64,000 bases of DNA from Actinopolyspora mortivallis DSM 44261 (GCF_000384035.1 NZ_KB913024.1:201088-265087), one strand, 5' to 3'. Positions 21,399 to 32,553 are shown, counted from the first letter of the stretch. Numbers and translations: made by a program. Notes: a model not told the origin generated them from the sequence alone.

Positions 21399-23501
21399 GT
21401 GGCACGCGACGTGCTGACCGACCTGACCAAGGTCCGCAACATCGGCATCATGGCCCACATCGACGCGGGCAAGACCACCACGACCGAACGGGTGCTGTAC
21501 TACACCGGCATCAACTACAAGCTCGGTGAGGTGCACGACGGCGCCGCGACGATGGACTGGATGTCGGAGGAGCAGAAGCGGGGTATCACCATCACCTCGG
21601 CTGCCACCACGACGTTCTGGCAGGAACACCAGATCAACCTCATCGACACCCCCGGGCACGTCGACTTCACCGCCGAGGTGGAGCGTTCGCTGCGCGTGCT
21701 CGACGGTGCCGTCGCGGTGTTCGACGGCAAGGAGGGAGTCGAGCCCCAGTCCGAGCAGGTGTGGCGGCAGGCCGACAAGTACGGGGTCCCGCGCATCTGC
21801 TTCGTCAACAAGATGGACAAGATGGGCGCCGACTTCTACTTCACCCTCGGCACCATCCGGGAGCGGCTCGAGGCCAAACCGTTGGTGTTGCAGCTGCCCA
21901 TCGGCAGCGAGTCCGACTTCGAGGGCGTTGTCGACCTCGTCAGCATGAAGGCGCTGACCTGGCGCGGTGACGTGGCCAAGGGCGCCAAGTACGAGATCGA
22001 GGACATCCCCGAGGACCTCGTCGAGACGGCCAACGAGTACCGCAACGAGTTGCTGGAGTCCGTCGCGGAGTCCAGCGAGGAGCTGATGGAGGCCTACTTC
22101 GGCGGTGAGGAACTGACCGTCGACCAGATCAAGCAGGGCATCCGCACGCTCACGCTGAACCAGGAAGCCTTCCCGGTGCTGTGCGGCACGGCCTTCAAGA
22201 ACAAGGGCGTGCAGCCGATGCTGGACGCCGTGGTGGAGTACCTGCCCTCGCCGCTGGACATCCCCGCCGTGCAGGGTGTGCTGCCCGGTTCCGAGGAAGC
22301 CGCCTCGCGGGAGGCGAGCACCAAGGAGCCGTTCTCCGCGCTGGCCTTCAAGGTCGCCGTGCACCCCTTCTACGGCAAGCTCACCTACGTCCGGGTCTAC
22401 TCCGGGAGGATCGAGCAGGGCGCCCAGGTGATGAACCCGACCCGGGACCGCAAGGAGCGCATCGGCAAGCTCTTCCAGATGCACTCCAACAAGGAGAACC
22501 CGGTCGACGAGGCCCAGGCCGGGCACATCTACGCGGTGGTCGGGCTGAAGGACACCAGCACCGGTGACACGCTCTGCGACCCCCAGAACCAGATCGTTCT
22601 GGAGTCGATGAGCTTCCCGGACCCGGTCATCGAGGTGGCGATCGAGCCGAAGACCAAGGCCGACCAGGAGAAGCTGTCCACCTCCATCCAGAAGCTCGCC
22701 GAAGAGGACCCGACCTTCCAGGTCAAGTACGACGAGGAGACCGGGCAGACCATCGTCAAGGGCATGGGTGAGCTTCACCTGGAGGTCCTGGTCAACCGGA
22801 TGAAGACCGACTTCAAGGTCGAGGCCAACATCGGCAAGCCGCAGGTCGCCTACCGCGAGACGATCCGCAAGCGTGTCGAGAAGCACGAGTACACCCACAA
22901 GAAGCAGACCGGTGGCTCCGGCCAGTTCGCGCGTGTGGTGATCAACCTCGACCCGATCGAGCAGACGGCGGACAGCCCGACCTACGAGTTCGACAACCAG
23001 ATCACCGGTGGACGCATCCCCCGCGAGTACATTCCCTCGGTGGACGAAGGGGCCCAGGACGCCATGCAGGTCGGCGTGCTGGCGGGCTACCCGATGGTCG
23101 GTGTCAAGATGACCTTGGTGGACGGCCAGTACCACGAGGTCGACTCCTCGGAGATGGCGTTCAAGGTCGCCGGTTCGATGGCGATGAAGGAAGCGGCCGC
23201 CAAGGCCAGTCCGACGCTGCTCGAACCGTTGATGGCTGTCGAGACGACGACACCCGAGGAGTACATGGGTGAAGTCATCGGCGACCTCAACTCCCGCCGT
23301 GGTCACGTCCAGGCCATGGAGGAGCGTGGCGGTTCCCGCGTCGTCAAGGCGCTGGTGCCGCTGTCCGAGATGTTCGGGTACGTGGGCGACCTGCGTTCCA
23401 AGACGCAGGGGCGCGCGAACTACTCGATGGTGTTCGACTCCTACGGCGAGGTTCCGGCGAACGTGGCCAAGGAGATCATCGCGAAGACTACGGGGGAGTG
23501 A
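21399..23501 (+). CDS. fusA: Elongation factor G
   Basis: A 700-residue translocase GTPase from GTG 21399, behind AGGAACGGGG. G1 is [16 protein letters not shown]3 is DTPGHVDF and G4 is NKMD, followed by domains II-V to the C-terminal [13 protein letters not shown]. An earlier in-frame ATG at 21246 lies inside rpsG and is rejected. It is third in the str operon. A strong hairpin lies between its stop and tuf. Confidence 0.99.
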   Translation: MARDVLTDLTKVRNIGIMAHIDAGKTTTTERVLYYTGINYKLGEVHDGAATMDWMSEEQKRGITITSAATTTFWQEHQINLIDTPGHVDFTAEVERSLRVLDGAVAVFDGKEGVEPQSEQVWRQADKYGVPRICFVNKMDKMGADFYFTLGTIRERLEAKPLVLQLPIGSESDFEGVVDLVSMKALTWRGDVAKGAKYEIEDIPEDLVETANEYRNELLESVAESSEELMEAYFGGEELTVDQIKQGIRTLTLNQEAFPVLCGTAFKNKGVQPMLDAVVEYLPSPLDIPAVQGVLPGSEEAASREASTKEPFSALAFKVAVHPFYGKLTYVRVYSGRIEQGAQVMNPTRDRKERIGKLFQMHSNKENPVDEAQAGHIYAVVGLKDTSTGDTLCDPQNQIVLESMSFPDPVIEVAIEPKTKADQEKLSTSIQKLAEEDPTFQVKYDEETGQTIVKGMGELHLEVLVNRMKTDFKVEANIGKPQVAYRETIRKRVEKHEYTHKKQTGGSGQFARVVINLDPIEQTADSPTYEFDNQITGGRIPREYIPSVDEGAQDAMQVGVLAGYPMVGVKMTLVDGQYHEVDSSEMAFKVAGSMAMKEAAAKASPTLLEPLMAVETTTPEEYMGEVIGDLNSRRGHVQAMEERGGSRVVKALVPLSEMFGYVGDLRSKTQGRANYSMVFDSYGEVPANVAKEIIAKTTGE

Positions 23502-23519
23502 CACCCGCGTAGTCGACAT

Positions 23520-23550
23520 CGCCCCGCTTCCGCGCTCCAGAAGCGGGGCG
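23520..23550 (+). other. Hairpin between fusA and tuf
   Basis: CGCCCCGCTT (23520-23529) pairs perfectly with AAGCGGGGCG (23541-23550). No T-run follows. It may partly terminate or process the mRNA, letting tuf be expressed separately from the rest of the str operon. Confidence 0.55.
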
Positions 23551-23657
23551 AGGACACAACCCGACAGGACTCCGCCCGTTACGTGGTCCCCGCGCGGCAG
23601 GCGCGGTCGGAGCTCGTCGCACGGCGGAAACGATCACAAGTCCAGGAGGACATTCCA

Positions 23658-24851
23658 GTGGCGAAGGCGAAGTTCGAGAGGGACAAGCCCCACGTCAACA
23701 TCGGGACCATCGGTCACGTTGACCACGGCAAGACCACGCTGACCGCGGCCATCACCAAGGTCCTGCACGACAACCACCCGGACCTGAACCCCTACACGCC
23801 TTTCGAGGACATCGACAAGGCTCCGGAGGAGAAGGACCGCGGGATCACCATCCAGATCGCGCACGTCGAGTACCAGACCGAGGCGCGGCACTACGCCCAC
23901 GTGGACGCCCCGGGCCACGCGGACTACGTGAAGAACATGATCACCGGTGCCGCCCAGATGGACGGTGCGATCCTGGTGGTGGCGGCGACCGACGGTCCGA
24001 TGCCGCAGACCCGTGAGCACGTGCTGCTCGCCAAGCAGGTCGGTGTGCCCTACATCCTCGTCGCCCTGAACAAGGCCGACATGGTCGACGACGAGGAGAT
24101 CATGGACCTGGTCGAGATGGAGGTCCGTGAGCTGCTCAGCGAGCAGGACTTCCCCGGCGACGACGTGCCGATCGTGCGCGTCTCCGCGCTCAAGGCGCTG
24201 GAGGGCGACGCCGAGTGGGGCCAGAAGATCATGGAACTGCTCAACGCCGTCGACGCCAGCGTGCCGGACCCGCAGCGTGCCACCGACCAGCCGTTCCTGA
24301 TGCCGGTGGAGGACGTCTTCTCCATCACCGGTCGCGGGACCGTGGTCACCGGCCGTGTCGAGCGCGGTGTCATCAAGGTGAACGAGGAGGTCGAGATGGT
24401 CGGCATCAAGGAGAAGCCGATCAAGACCACGGTCACCGGTGTCGAGATGTTCCGCAAGCTGCTCGACCAGGGTCAGGCCGGCGACAACGTCGGTCTGCTG
24501 CTGCGTGGTGTCAAGCGTGAGGACGTCGAGCGCGGCATGGTCGTCATCAAGCCGGGCACGACCACCCCGCACACCGAGTTCGAGGCTCAGGTCTACATCC
24601 TGTCCAAGGACGAGGGCGGTAGGCACACGCCGTTCTTCAACAACTACCGTCCGCAGTTCTACTTCCGTACCACCGACGTGACCGGTGTGGTGACCCTGCC
24701 CGAGGGCACCGAGATGGTCATGCCCGGTGACAACACGGAGATGTCCGTGCAGCTCATCCAGCCCATCGCGATGGAGGAAGGGCTGCGTTTCGCGATCCGT
24801 GAGGGTGGCCGCACGGTCGGCGCGGGCCGCGTCATCAAGATCAACAAGTGA
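23658..24851 (+). CDS. tuf: Elongation factor Tu
   Basis: A 397-residue EF-Tu from GTG 23658 with AGGAGGA seven bases upstream. The GTPase motifs are [17 protein letters not shown] and NKAD; domains II and III end in RVIKINK. It delivers aminoacyl-tRNA to the ribosome. The 156-base gap from fusA contains a hairpin. It is the only tuf copy in this window. Confidence 0.99.
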   Translation: MAKAKFERDKPHVNIGTIGHVDHGKTTLTAAITKVLHDNHPDLNPYTPFEDIDKAPEEKDRGITIQIAHVEYQTEARHYAHVDAPGHADYVKNMITGAAQMDGAILVVAATDGPMPQTREHVLLAKQVGVPYILVALNKADMVDDEEIMDLVEMEVRELLSEQDFPGDDVPIVRVSALKALEGDAEWGQKIMELLNAVDASVPDPQRATDQPFLMPVEDVFSITGRGTVVTGRVERGVIKVNEEVEMVGIKEKPIKTTVTGVEMFRKLLDQGQAGDNVGLLLRGVKREDVERGMVVIKPGTTTPHTEFEAQVYILSKDEGGRHTPFFNNYRPQFYFRTTDVTGVVTLPEGTEMVMPGDNTEMSVQLIQPIAMEEGLRFAIREGGRTVGAGRVIKINK

Positions 24852-24856
24852 GGGCG

Positions 24857-24893
24857 GGGTTCCCCTCCGGGGCGTTCCGGAGCGGGAACCCCA
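24857..24893 (+). terminator. Hairpin after tuf
   Basis: GGGGTTCCC (24857-24865) pairs with GGGAACCCC near 24885-24893, with an inner CTCCG/CGGAG stem. A T-run is lacking. It probably ends the str transcript before the S10 leader. Confidence 0.6.
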
Positions 24894-25363
24894 CCCCCGG
24901 TTCGGGGTGGCGCACCCGGTGTGTCACCCTGAATGGGTTGCCTGTCAAGGCGGCTGGGCCGAGAGGCGACGCTGTCGACTCGTGATTCGGTCCGGCCGCC
25001 TTGATGTGGGCGCGCCGTGCCCGTGATTCACTTCGCGGACCGGCGTATCCGGTTGCGCGGGTGCCGCCGGACAGACGTTCCGGCCGGGGCCGATATGGGT
25101 GGCAACCCGAGGTGTACGGATCCCTGCGGATCCATCTCATCGGCGTGGATCGATGGGACCGGCCTGTATCGCGCGGGCGACACGCCCGACCGCGTGTGCC
25201 GGGCACCCAGACACCTGAACAGGGGCGGGCTGCGGACCGTGGCGCCGCGCCGGCGAGCTCGCGGGACACGTGTGCCACACGTGACCGCGAAGGAGCCGGC
25301 GACGTCGGGTCTACGCACCGCGCTAGGTACTAGCGGCACGAGACAGAGGAACGGCAAGCCACT
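24894..25363 (+). other. S10 operon leader region
   Basis: 470 bases with no credible gene. The notable element is the dyad shared with the rpsL leader (25174-25197). A possible -10 (TAGGTA) lies near 25324, but no convincing -35/-10 pair is seen. Confidence 0.5.
25174..25197 (+). promoter_or_regulatory. Leader dyad shared with the rpsL leader
   Basis: Eighteen bases identical to 20308-20325, then one variable base and CGTGT. The ACACG/CGTGT stem extends to GGC/GCC with one bulged base. The differences from the rpsL copy keep pairing possible. It lies 190 bases before rpsJ. Confidence 0.5.
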
Positions 25364-25669
25364 ATGGCGGGACAAAAGATCCGCATCCGGCTCAAGGCCT
25401 ACGACCACGAGGCGATCGACGCGTCCGCACGCAAGATCGTCGAGACCGTGACGCGCACCGGCGCTTCGGTTGTCGGGCCGGTGCCGCTGCCCACCGAGAA
25501 GAACGTCTACTGCGTCATCCGCTCCCCGCACAAGTACAAGGACTCGCGGGAGCACTTCGAGATGCGCACGCACAAGCGGCTCATCGACATCGTCGAGCCG
25601 ACGCCGAAGACGGTGGATGCGCTCATGCGCATCGACCTGCCGGCAAGTGTCGATGTGAATATCCAGTGA
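25364..25669 (+). CDS. rpsJ: Ribosomal protein uS10
   Basis: A 101-residue uS10 ([19 protein letters not shown]) and first gene of the S10 operon. Besides its place in the 30S head it serves as NusE in antitermination complexes. The conserved [19 protein letters not shown] loop is present. The Shine-Dalgarno GAGGAA lies rather far from the ATG. A long leader with the shared dyad precedes it. Confidence 0.99.
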   Translation: MAGQKIRIRLKAYDHEAIDASARKIVETVTRTGASVVGPVPLPTEKNVYCVIRSPHKYKDSREHFEMRTHKRLIDIVEPTPKTVDALMRIDLPASVDVNIQ

Positions 25670-25720
25670 GCGGTCGACGCGCATTCGGTTCAGTGACAGG
25701 CGGCGGAGAGAACGAGAGCC

Positions 25721-26374
25721 ATGTCTGAAAGGCAGTTGAAGGGGATTCTGGGCACCAAGGTCGGGATGACCCAGGTCTTCGACGACCAGAACCGGGTCGT
25801 TCCGGTGACGGTCGTGGAAGCCGGGCCCAACCTGGTCACCCAGATCCGTACCAAGGAGAAAGACGGTTACCAGGCCGTCCAGCTGGCGTTCGGCGCCATC
25901 GACCCCCGCAAGGTGAACAAGCCGCGCAGCGGCCAGTTCACCAAGGCGGGCGTGACGCCGCGCCGTCATCTGGTCGAGCTGCGCACCGCGGAGGCCCCCA
26001 ACTACGAGCTCGGTCAGGAACTGACCGCCAGCAGCGTGTTCGAGGCCGGGTCGCACGTGGACGTGGTCGGCACCAGCAAGGGCAAGGGCTTCGCCGGTAC
26101 GGTCAAGCGCTACGGCTTCGCCCGTCAGGGCCAGAGCCACGGTACGCAGGCCGTGCACCGCAAGCCGGGCTCCATCGGTGGCTGCGCTTACCCCGCTCGG
26201 GTGTTCAAGGGCAAGAAGATGCCGGGCCGCATGGGCGGCAAGCGCGTGACCACCCAGAACCTCAAGGTGCACCGGGTCGACGAGGAGTCCGGGATGCTGC
26301 TGATCAAGGGAGCCATCCCCGGCCCCAACGGCGGCCTCGTGCTGGTCAAGAGCTCTACGAAGGGTGGTGCGTGA
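25721..26374 (+). CDS. rplC: Ribosomal protein uL3
   Basis: A 217-residue uL3, an early 50S assembly protein reaching the peptidyl transferase centre. [12 protein letters not shown] opens the protein, and the central loop ([16 protein letters not shown]) carries the glutamine methylated in many bacteria. Its stop overlaps the rplD ATG (TGATG at 26372-26376). Confidence 0.99.
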   Translation: MSERQLKGILGTKVGMTQVFDDQNRVVPVTVVEAGPNLVTQIRTKEKDGYQAVQLAFGAIDPRKVNKPRSGQFTKAGVTPRRHLVELRTAEAPNYELGQELTASSVFEAGSHVDVVGTSKGKGFAGTVKRYGFARQGQSHGTQAVHRKPGSIGGCAYPARVFKGKKMPGRMGGKRVTTQNLKVHRVDEESGMLLIKGAIPGPNGGLVLVKSSTKGGA

Positions 26375-27072
26375 TGGCCGCTAAGCTCGACGTCCGCACA
26401 CCGGACGGGAACACCGACGGACAGGTCGACCTGCCCGCGGAGCTGTTCGACGCGAAGGCGAACGTGCCGCTGATGCACCAGGTCGTCACGGCCCAGCTGG
26501 CCGCGGCGCGCCAGGGCACGCACTCCGTCAAGACCCGCGGCGAGGTCTCCGGCGGCAGCAAGAAGCCGTACCGCCAGAAGGGCACCGGCAACGCCCGCCA
26601 GGGTTCGATCCGTGCCCCGCAGTTCGTCGGCGGTGGCACCGTCCACGGCCCCACCCCGCGGGACTACTCGCAGCGCACCCCGAAGAAGATGAAGGCGGCC
26701 GCGCTGCGCGGAGCCCTGTCCGACCGCGCCCGCGCGGGACAGGTCCACGTGGTCACGCACGTGGTCGAGGGCGAGCGGCCCTCCACCAAGGCGGCCAAGG
26801 CGGCGCTGCGGGCCGTGACCGAGGCCAGGCGCGTGCTGGTGGTGCTCGACCGCAGCGAGGAGACCTCGTGGTTGAGCCTGCGGAACCTGCCGCACGTGCA
26901 CATCATCGAACCGGGTCAGCTGAACACCTACGACGTGCTGGTCAACGACGACGTCGTGTTCAGCAAGCAGGCCTTCGAGCGCTTCGTCACCGAGCGGTCG
27001 CCGAAGCGTTCGGCCCGGACCGCGGTCACTGCCGACGCGACTTCGAGTCAGGCTGAGGAGGCAGACCAGTGA
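26374..27072 (+). CDS. rplD: Ribosomal protein uL4
   Basis: A 232-residue uL4 starting at ATG 26374; the adjacent in-frame GTG at 26371 belongs to the rplC end. The tunnel loop is conserved ([19 protein letters not shown]). The C-terminus has an Ala/Ser/Gln-rich tail. Its stop overlaps the rplW GTG (GTGA). Confidence 0.98.
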   Translation: MAAKLDVRTPDGNTDGQVDLPAELFDAKANVPLMHQVVTAQLAAARQGTHSVKTRGEVSGGSKKPYRQKGTGNARQGSIRAPQFVGGGTVHGPTPRDYSQRTPKKMKAAALRGALSDRARAGQVHVVTHVVEGERPSTKAAKAALRAVTEARRVLVVLDRSEETSWLSLRNLPHVHIIEPGQLNTYDVLVNDDVVFSKQAFERFVTERSPKRSARTAVTADATSSQAEEADQ

Positions 27073-27368
27073 CTTCCGATCCGCGAGACGTCATCATCGC
27101 GCCGGTGATCTCCGAGAAGAGCTACTCGCTCCTGTCGGAGAACCAGTACACGTTCCTGGTCCGCCCGAGCTCGAACAAGACCGAGATCAAGATCGCGGTC
27201 GAGAAGATCTTCGGCGTGCGGGTCAAGAGCGTCAACACGATCAACCGCCAGGGCAAGCGCAAGCGCACCCGCAACGGGTTCGGCAAGCGCAAGGACACCA
27301 AACGGGCGATCGTGACGCTGTCCCCCGATAGCAAGCCGATCGAGATCTTCGGCGGCCAAACCGCCTGA
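27069..27368 (+). CDS. rplW: Ribosomal protein uL23
   Basis: A 99-residue uL23, found at the polypeptide exit where trigger factor and SRP dock. GTG 27069 overlaps the rplD stop by four bases. The conserved [10 protein letters not shown] and the arginine/lysine loop ([18 protein letters not shown]) are present. Confidence 0.98.
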   Translation: MTSDPRDVIIAPVISEKSYSLLSENQYTFLVRPSSNKTEIKIAVEKIFGVRVKSVNTINRQGKRKRTRNGFGKRKDTKRAIVTLSPDSKPIEIFGGQTA

Positions 27369-27416
27369 GCAGGGCGCTGAACGGCACGTCGAAGGAGACT
27401 GAGGACTGCGATAGAG

Positions 27417-28256
27417 ATGGGCATTCGCAAGTACAAGCCGACGACACCGGGTCGTCGCGGTTCGAGCGTGGCCGATTTCTCCGAGATCACCCGATCCCAC
27501 CCGGAGAAGTCGCTGGTCCGTCCGCTGCACGGCAAGGGCGGCCGGAACGGGCACGGCAGGATCACCACCCGACACCAGGGTGGTGGCCACAAGCGTGCGT
27601 ACCGCGTGATCGACTTCCGGCGCAACGACAAGGACGGTGTGCCGGCCAAGGTCGCGCACATCGAGTACGACCCCAACCGCAGCGCGCGCATCGCGCTGCT
27701 GCACTACCGGGACGGCGAGAAGCGCTACATCATCGCCCCGAACAAGGTCCGGCAGGGCGACATGGTGGAGAGCGGGCCGCGGGCCGACATCAAGCCGGGT
27801 AACAACCTGCCGATGCGCAACATCCCCACCGGCACCGTGATCCACGCGATCGAGCTGCGTCCGGGTGGCGGAGCGAAGATCGCGCGTTCGGCCGGAACCA
27901 GGGTTCAGCTGGTGGCCAAGGAAGGCCCCTACGCCCAGCTGCGGATGCCCTCGGGCGAGATCCGCAACGTGGACGTGCGCTGCCGGGCCACCGTCGGCGA
28001 GGTCGGCAACTCCGAGCACTCCAACATCAACTGGGGCAAGGCGGGACGGAGCCGCTGGCGGGGCAAGCGCCCCACAGTCCGCGGTGTCGTCATGAACCCG
28101 ATCGACCACCCGCACGGTGGTGGTGAGGGCCGCACCTCCGGTGGCCGCCACCCGGTCAACCCGAAGGGCAAGCCCGAGGGCCGCACCCGCCGCAGCAAGC
28201 CCAGTGACAAGCTCATCGTTCGGCGTCGTCGCACCGGCAAGAAGAAACGGCGCTGA
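27417..28256 (+). CDS. rplB: Ribosomal protein uL2
   Basis: A 279-residue uL2, bridging subunits and supporting the peptidyl transferase centre. It begins [14 protein letters not shown]. The functionally critical His is in [14 protein letters not shown]. The C-terminus is very basic ([11 protein letters not shown]). It lies within the S10 operon, with a 48-base gap before it. Confidence 0.99.
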   Translation: MGIRKYKPTTPGRRGSSVADFSEITRSHPEKSLVRPLHGKGGRNGHGRITTRHQGGGHKRAYRVIDFRRNDKDGVPAKVAHIEYDPNRSARIALLHYRDGEKRYIIAPNKVRQGDMVESGPRADIKPGNNLPMRNIPTGTVIHAIELRPGGGAKIARSAGTRVQLVAKEGPYAQLRMPSGEIRNVDVRCRATVGEVGNSEHSNINWGKAGRSRWRGKRPTVRGVVMNPIDHPHGGGEGRTSGGRHPVNPKGKPEGRTRRSKPSDKLIVRRRRTGKKKRR

Positions 28257-28274
28257 GCAGGGAGGTAACGACCG

Positions 28275-28556
28275 ATGCCACGTAGCCTGAAGAAGGGCCC
28301 GTTCGTGGACGACCACCTGCTCAAGAAGGTGGACGCCCTCAACGAGTCCGGCAAGAAGACGGTGATCAAGACCTGGTCGCGCCGGTCCACGGTCATCCCG
28401 GACATGGTGGGGCACACGATCGCCGTTCACGACGGCCGTAAGCACGTGCCGGTGTTCATCAGCGAGAACATGGTCGGGCACAAGCTCGGCGAATTCGCCC
28501 CGACCCGCACTTTCAAGGGTCACGTCAAAGAAGACCGGAAGTCTCGCCGCCGCTGA
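28275..28556 (+). CDS. rpsS: Ribosomal protein uS19
   Basis: A 93-residue uS19 ([18 protein letters not shown]), a 30S head protein next to uS13. It starts at ATG 28275 with a GGGAGG ribosome site at 28260-28265. A small hairpin lies in the 69 bases before rplV. Confidence 0.99.
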   Translation: MPRSLKKGPFVDDHLLKKVDALNESGKKTVIKTWSRRSTVIPDMVGHTIAVHDGRKHVPVFISENMVGHKLGEFAPTRTFKGHVKEDRKSRRR

Positions 28557-28578
28557 GCGGGTTTGTGACACGAACGAG

Positions 28579-28608
28579 CCGGGTCGTCCGATTCCGTCGG
28601 CGACCCGG
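28579..28608 (+). other. Hairpin between rpsS and rplV
   Basis: CCGGGTCG (28579-28586) pairs with CGACCCGG (28601-28608). It may act in translation control or processing; there is no terminator-like T-run. Confidence 0.35.
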
Positions 28609-28625
28609 GGCAAAGGGGTAGCAGG

Positions 28626-29051
28626 ATGAATGCCCGTACCGACGACAGTGCCGCGGAGGAGAATCCGCGTGCGGTGGCGCGGGCCCGCTTCGTCCGCGTG
28701 TCGCCGATGAAGGCGCGGCGCGTGGTCGATCTCATCAGGGGCCGCAGCGCCAACGAAGCCCTGGACGTGCTCAAGTTCGCGCCGCAGGCCGCCAGCGGTC
28801 CGGTGTCGAAGGTGCTCGCCAGTGCCATGGCCAACGCGGAGAACAACAACGCGCTCGATCCGAGCACGCTGTGGGTGCACCGTGCGTACGTGGACGAGGG
28901 GCCGACGCTGAAGCGCTTCCGCCCGCGTGCCCAGGGACGTGCTTTCCGCATTCGGAAGCGGACCAGCCACATCACGGTCGAGGTCGAGTCGCGCCAGCCG
29001 AAGGGGCAGGGCAAGTCTCGTAAGCGCAGCCAGAAGGGGAGTGCCCGGTAG
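28626..29051 (+). CDS. rplV: Ribosomal protein uL22
   Basis: A 141-residue uL22. The family core ([20 protein letters not shown]) begins at about residue 20 after a short acidic N-terminal extension, and the tunnel-lining hairpin is present ([20 protein letters not shown]). The basic tail is Arg/Lys/Ser-rich. Its stop TAG overlaps the rpsC GTG by one base. Confidence 0.98.
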   Translation: MNARTDDSAAEENPRAVARARFVRVSPMKARRVVDLIRGRSANEALDVLKFAPQAASGPVSKVLASAMANAENNNALDPSTLWVHRAYVDEGPTLKRFRPRAQGRAFRIRKRTSHITVEVESRQPKGQGKSRKRSQKGSAR

Positions 29052-29950
29052 TGGGTCAGAAGATCAACCCGCACGGCTTCCGGCTCGGCATCACCACGGA
29101 CTGGAAGTCTCGCTGGTACGCCGACAAGCAGTACGCGGAGTACGTCGCGGAGGACGTCAAGATCCGCAATCACCTGTCGCGGGGAATGGAGCGCGCCGGG
29201 ATCTCCAAGGTCGAGATCGAGCGCACCCGTGAGCGGGTGAGGGTGGACATTCACACCGCCCGGCCGGGCATCGTCATCGGCCGGCGGGGTGCCGAGGCGG
29301 ACCGCATCCGCGGTTCGCTGGAGAAGCTGACCGGTAAGCAGGTCCAGCTCAACATCCTCGAGGTCAAGAACTCCGAGGCCGATGCCCAGCTGGTCGCCCA
29401 GGGCATCGCCGAGCAGTTGTCCAACCGTGTGTCCTTCCGTCGGGCCATGCGCAAGGGCATCCAGTCCGCCATGCGCTCGTCCCAGGTCAAGGGGATCCGG
29501 GTGCAGTGCAGCGGCCGTCTCGGTGGGGCCGAGATGTCCCGTTCGGAGTTCTACCGTGAGGGCCAGGTGCCGCTGCACACGCTGCGTGCGGACATGGACT
29601 ACGGGTTCTTCGAGGCCCGCACGACCTTCGGCCGCATCGGTGTGAAGGTCTGGATCTACAAGGGCGAGCTCATCGGGGGCCTGAAGCAGAAGCAGCAGGA
29701 GTCCGAGGTGCGCCCCCCGCGCGGCGAGGGCGGTGGCGGTGGTGGCCGCCGTTCCGAGCGCGGCGGCAAGCGTCGTTCGGGTGCCTCCGGCACCACGAAC
29801 ACCGGTACCCAGGGCGGCCGTTCCGCGAAGGGCCCGAAGTCCGGTGGCTCCGCGGAGAGCCCACAGCAGGAGCAGACGGCGACGGACGCCGCCGCCGAGA
29901 ACGCTCCGGCTGTCAGCGAGCCGCACGCTGAACAGAAGACGGAGGACTGA
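29051..29950 (+). CDS. rpsC: Ribosomal protein uS3 with long C-terminal tail
   Basis: A 299-residue uS3 from GTG 29051. The KH domain ([23 protein letters not shown]) and the C-terminal domain to about residue 215 are standard. A further tail of about 80 residues is Gly/Arg-rich, then Ser/Glu-rich ([18 protein letters not shown]). Extended uS3 tails are known in actinobacteria. uS3 lines the mRNA entry channel with helicase function. Confidence 0.98.
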   Translation: MGQKINPHGFRLGITTDWKSRWYADKQYAEYVAEDVKIRNHLSRGMERAGISKVEIERTRERVRVDIHTARPGIVIGRRGAEADRIRGSLEKLTGKQVQLNILEVKNSEADAQLVAQGIAEQLSNRVSFRRAMRKGIQSAMRSSQVKGIRVQCSGRLGGAEMSRSEFYREGQVPLHTLRADMDYGFFEARTTFGRIGVKVWIYKGELIGGLKQKQQESEVRPPRGEGGGGGGRRSERGGKRRSGASGTTNTGTQGGRSAKGPKSGGSAESPQQEQTATDAAAENAPAVSEPHAEQKTED

Positions 29951-29953
29951 GAC

Positions 29954-30373
29954 GTGCTCGTCCCACGCAAGGTCAGGTGGCGCAAGAGCCACGCGCCGAA
30001 GCGTAAGGGCTTCGCCAAGGGCGGCACCCGGATCAACTTCGGCGAGTACGGCATCCAGGCGCTCGAACACGCCTACGTGACCAACCGGCAGATCGAGTCG
30101 GCGCGTATCGCGATCACCCGGCACGTCAAGCGTGGCGGCAAGGTCTGGATCAACATCTTCCCGGACCGGCCGCTGACGAAGAAGCCCGCCGAGACCCGCA
30201 TGGGTTCCGGTAAGGGTTCGCCGGAGTACTGGATCGCCAACGTGAAGCCGGGTCGGGTCGTGTTCGAGCTGAACTACCCGAACGAGAAAATCGCTTACGA
30301 GGCACTGAGGCGCGCGGTCCACAAGCTTCCGATGAAGTGCAAGATCGTGTCCCGCGAGGGTGGTGACTTCTGA
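29954..30373 (+). CDS. rplP: Ribosomal protein uL16
   Basis: A 139-residue uL16 from GTG 29954 ([19 protein letters not shown]). It helps position tRNA at the A site. [19 protein letters not shown] is conserved. Its stop overlaps the rpmC ATG (TGATG). Confidence 0.99.
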   Translation: MLVPRKVRWRKSHAPKRKGFAKGGTRINFGEYGIQALEHAYVTNRQIESARIAITRHVKRGGKVWINIFPDRPLTKKPAETRMGSGKGSPEYWIANVKPGRVVFELNYPNEKIAYEALRRAVHKLPMKCKIVSREGGDF

Positions 30374-30615
30374 TGGCCGCTGGTGTCACCGCTTCCGAAC
30401 TCCGGGAGCTCAACGACGAGGAACTCGTCTCCCGGTTGCGGGAGTCGAAGGAGGAGCTGTTCAACCTTCGGTTCCAGATGGCCACCGGGCAGTTGCAGAA
30501 CAACCGACGGTTGCGCGTGGTTCGCAGGGACATCGCCCGGATCTACACGATCATGCGTGAACGTGAGCTGGGCCTGTCGGTGTCTCCTGAGGGCGCCGAG
30601 GAGGGCGCGGCATGA
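30373..30615 (+). CDS. rpmC: Ribosomal protein uL29
   Basis: An 80-residue uL29, a two-helix protein near the tunnel exit: [20 protein letters not shown], then [12 protein letters not shown]. The start overlaps the rplP stop and the end overlaps the rpsQ ATG, indicating tight coupling. Confidence 0.98.
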   Translation: MAAGVTASELRELNDEELVSRLRESKEELFNLRFQMATGQLQNNRRLRVVRRDIARIYTIMRERELGLSVSPEGAEEGAA

Positions 30616-30896
30616 GCGAAACAGTGACGCACGAGCAGAACGCACAGCGTAACCAGCGCAAGACCCGTGAGGGCTACGTCGTCTCGGACAAGATGAACAA
30701 GACGATCGTCGTGGCTCTCGAGGACCGCAAGAAGCACCCGCTCTACGGCAAGATCATGCGCAAGACCACCAAGGTCAAGGCGCACGACGAGAACAACGAC
30801 GCGGGTGTCGGCGACCGGGTGTTGCTGATGGAGACGCGACCGTTGTCGGCGACCAAGCGCTGGCGACTGGTCAAGATCCAGGAAAAGGCCAAGTAA
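30612..30896 (+). CDS. rpsQ: Ribosomal protein uS17
   Basis: A 94-residue uS17, an OB-fold 30S assembly protein. After a 16-residue extension the core begins [19 protein letters not shown]. It is the last gene of the S10 operon, with a strong terminator hairpin immediately downstream. Confidence 0.98.
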   Translation: MSETVTHEQNAQRNQRKTREGYVVSDKMNKTIVVALEDRKKHPLYGKIMRKTTKVKAHDENNDAGVGDRVLLMETRPLSATKRWRLVKIQEKAK

Positions 30897-30900
30897 CGCC

Positions 30901-30938
30901 ACCTGCGGGGGGTGGGACAAGCCCCCCGCAGGTTGTTG
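30901..30938 (+). terminator. Terminator between S10 and spc operons
   Basis: ACCTGCGGGGGG at 30901 pairs with CCCCCCGCAGGT ending near 30933, followed by TGTTGTG. It separates rpsQ from rplN. Confidence 0.75.
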
Positions 30939-30981
30939 TGACCGCGCATGTCGGGTCGGAAATCGGACATGCCAGAGTGTC

Positions 30982-31000
30982 TCCGCACGTCGGGTGCGGA
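30982..31000 (+). promoter_or_regulatory. Dyad before rplN
   Basis: TCCGCAC and GTGCGGA form a perfect 7-base inverted repeat 22 bases before rplN. A second imperfect repeat (CATGTC... GACATG) lies at 30947-30971. They may be an mRNA autoregulation site or an operator for the spc promoter. Confidence 0.35.
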
Positions 31001-31021
31001 AACTTAGGGTCAGGAGTAAAC

Positions 31022-31390
31022 GTGATCCAACAGGAGTCGCGACTGCGAGTCGCCGACAACACCGGGGCCAAGGAGATCCTCACGATCCGCGTCCTCGGTG
31101 GTTCCGGTCGGCGCTACGCGGGTATCGGCGACGTGGTGGTGGCCACGGTCAAGGAGGCCATCCCCGCCGCCGGTGTCAAGCGTGGTGATGTGGTCAAGGC
31201 GGTCATCGTCCGTCAGAAGAAGGAGAAGCGTCGCCCGGACGGTTCCTACATCCGGTTCGACGAGAACGCGGCGGTGCTGATCAAGCAGGGCGGGGACCCG
31301 CGCGGTACCCGTATCTTCGGGCCCGTCGGGCGTGAGCTGCGTGAGAAGAAGTTCATGAAGATCATCTCGCTCGCGCCGGAGGTGCTGTGA
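31022..31390 (+). CDS. rplN: Ribosomal protein uL14
   Basis: A 122-residue uL14 from GTG 31022, five bases after CAGGAG. It starts [18 protein letters not shown], the standard family start, so earlier in-frame starts at 30938 are rejected. It is the first gene of the spc operon and its stop overlaps the rplX ATG. Confidence 0.99.
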   Translation: MIQQESRLRVADNTGAKEILTIRVLGGSGRRYAGIGDVVVATVKEAIPAAGVKRGDVVKAVIVRQKKEKRRPDGSYIRFDENAAVLIKQGGDPRGTRIFGPVGRELREKKFMKIISLAPEVL

Positions 31391-31704
31391 TGAAGGTGAA
31401 GAAGGGCGACACGGTCGTCGTCATCGCCGGCAAGGACAAGGGCGCCCGGGGCAAGGTCATCCAGGCCTTTCCCAAGCGGGAGCGTGTGCTGGTCGAGGGT
31501 GTCAACCAGATCAAGAAGCACACCCGGGTCTCGCGGACCGAGCGTGGTGCGCAGTCCGGCGGCATCGTGACGCAGGAAGCACCGATCCACGTCAGCAACG
31601 TGATGGTCCTGGACTCGGACGGCCAGCCCACGCGCGTCGGTTACCGCACCGGCGAAGACGGCAGGAAAGTTCGGATCTCTCGCCGCAACGGTAAGGACAT
31701 CTGA
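31390..31704 (+). CDS. rplX: Ribosomal protein uL24
   Basis: A 104-residue uL24 with the KOW motif ([20 protein letters not shown]), an initiator of 50S assembly. ATG 31390 shares its A with the rplN stop. Confidence 0.99.
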   Translation: MKVKKGDTVVVIAGKDKGARGKVIQAFPKRERVLVEGVNQIKKHTRVSRTERGAQSGGIVTQEAPIHVSNVMVLDSDGQPTRVGYRTGEDGRKVRISRRNGKDI

Positions 31705-31707
31705 CTC

Positions 31708-32283
31708 GTGACTACCACCGAGAAGAACACCGAGAGGATTGTCCCGCGGCTGAAGACCCGCTACCGCGACGAGATCTTCCCCGCGCTGAAGGAGGAGTTC
31801 GGGTACTCCAACCCGATGCAGGTGCCCAGCGTGGTCAAGGTCGTCGTCAACATGGGTGTGGGCGATGCCGCGCGGGACAGCAAGCTGATCGAGGGCGCCG
31901 TTCGCGACCTGGCGACGATCACCGGTCAGCGGGCCGAGGTGCGCAGGGCGCGCAAGTCCATCGCGCAGTTCAAGGTCCGCGAGGGAATGCCGATCGGGGC
32001 GCGGGCGACGCTGCGCGGGGCGCGCATGTGGGAGTTCATCGACCGCCTGGTCACGATCTCCCTGCCGCGCATCCGGGACTTCCGGGGCCTGTCGCCGAAG
32101 CAGTTCGACGGTAACGGCAATTACACGTTCGGGCTCAACGACCAGTCGATGTTCCACGAGATCGACCAGGACTCGATCGACCGGGCACGCGGCATGGACA
32201 TCACGGTAGTGACAACGGCCACCACCGACGAAGAGGGCAGGTCGCTGCTGCGGCATCTGGGCTTCCCGTTCAGGGAACAGTGA
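31708..32283 (+). CDS. rplE: Ribosomal protein uL5
   Basis: A 191-residue uL5, which binds 5S rRNA and contacts the P-site tRNA. It starts at GTG 31708; the core begins [34 protein letters not shown] is conserved. 43 bases follow before rpsN. Confidence 0.99.
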   Translation: MTTTEKNTERIVPRLKTRYRDEIFPALKEEFGYSNPMQVPSVVKVVVNMGVGDAARDSKLIEGAVRDLATITGQRAEVRRARKSIAQFKVREGMPIGARATLRGARMWEFIDRLVTISLPRIRDFRGLSPKQFDGNGNYTFGLNDQSMFHEIDQDSIDRARGMDITVVTTATTDEEGRSLLRHLGFPFREQ

Positions 32284-32326
32284 CTCGTGGCCGTCGCTGC
32301 GGATCGAGACGAGGAGAACTGAGCCG

Positions 32327-32512
32327 ATGGCCAAGAAAGCACTGATCAACAAGGCGGCGCGCAAGCCGAAGTTCAGCGTGCGTGCCTACACTCGTTGCCA
32401 GCGTTGCGGGCGCGCCCGCGCCGTCCTGCGCAAGTTCGGCCTGTGCCGGATTTGCTTCCGGGAGATGGCCCACGCGGGTGAGCTGCCGGGGATCAGCAAG
32501 TCCTCCTGGTGA
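32327..32512 (+). CDS. rpsN: Ribosomal protein uS14, zinc (C+) form
   Basis: A 61-residue uS14 type Z with a complete zinc ribbon: C24, C27, C40 and C43. Actinobacteria often carry a second zinc-free uS14 elsewhere under zinc (Zur) control; it is not in this window. It starts at ATG 32327 behind GAGGAG. Confidence 0.99.
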   Translation: MAKKALINKAARKPKFSVRAYTRCQRCGRARAVLRKFGLCRICFREMAHAGELPGISKSSW

Positions 32513-32520
32513 GGTGCTCT

Positions 32521-32553
32521 CGACGGGACGACCCCACGGGGGAGGTCTCGTCG
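32521..32553 (+). other. Imperfect hairpin between rpsN and rpsH
   Basis: CGACGGGAC near 32521 can pair with GTCTCGTCG near 32545-32553 around a CCCC/GGGG inner stem. The rpsN-rpsH gap is 224 bases, unusually wide inside the spc operon. No gene or clear promoter is seen in it. Confidence 0.35.

Noticed and set aside
21246-23501. Longer start for fusA at 21246
   Set aside because: It overlaps rpsG in another frame and adds residues absent from EF-G; GTG 21399 gives the family start.
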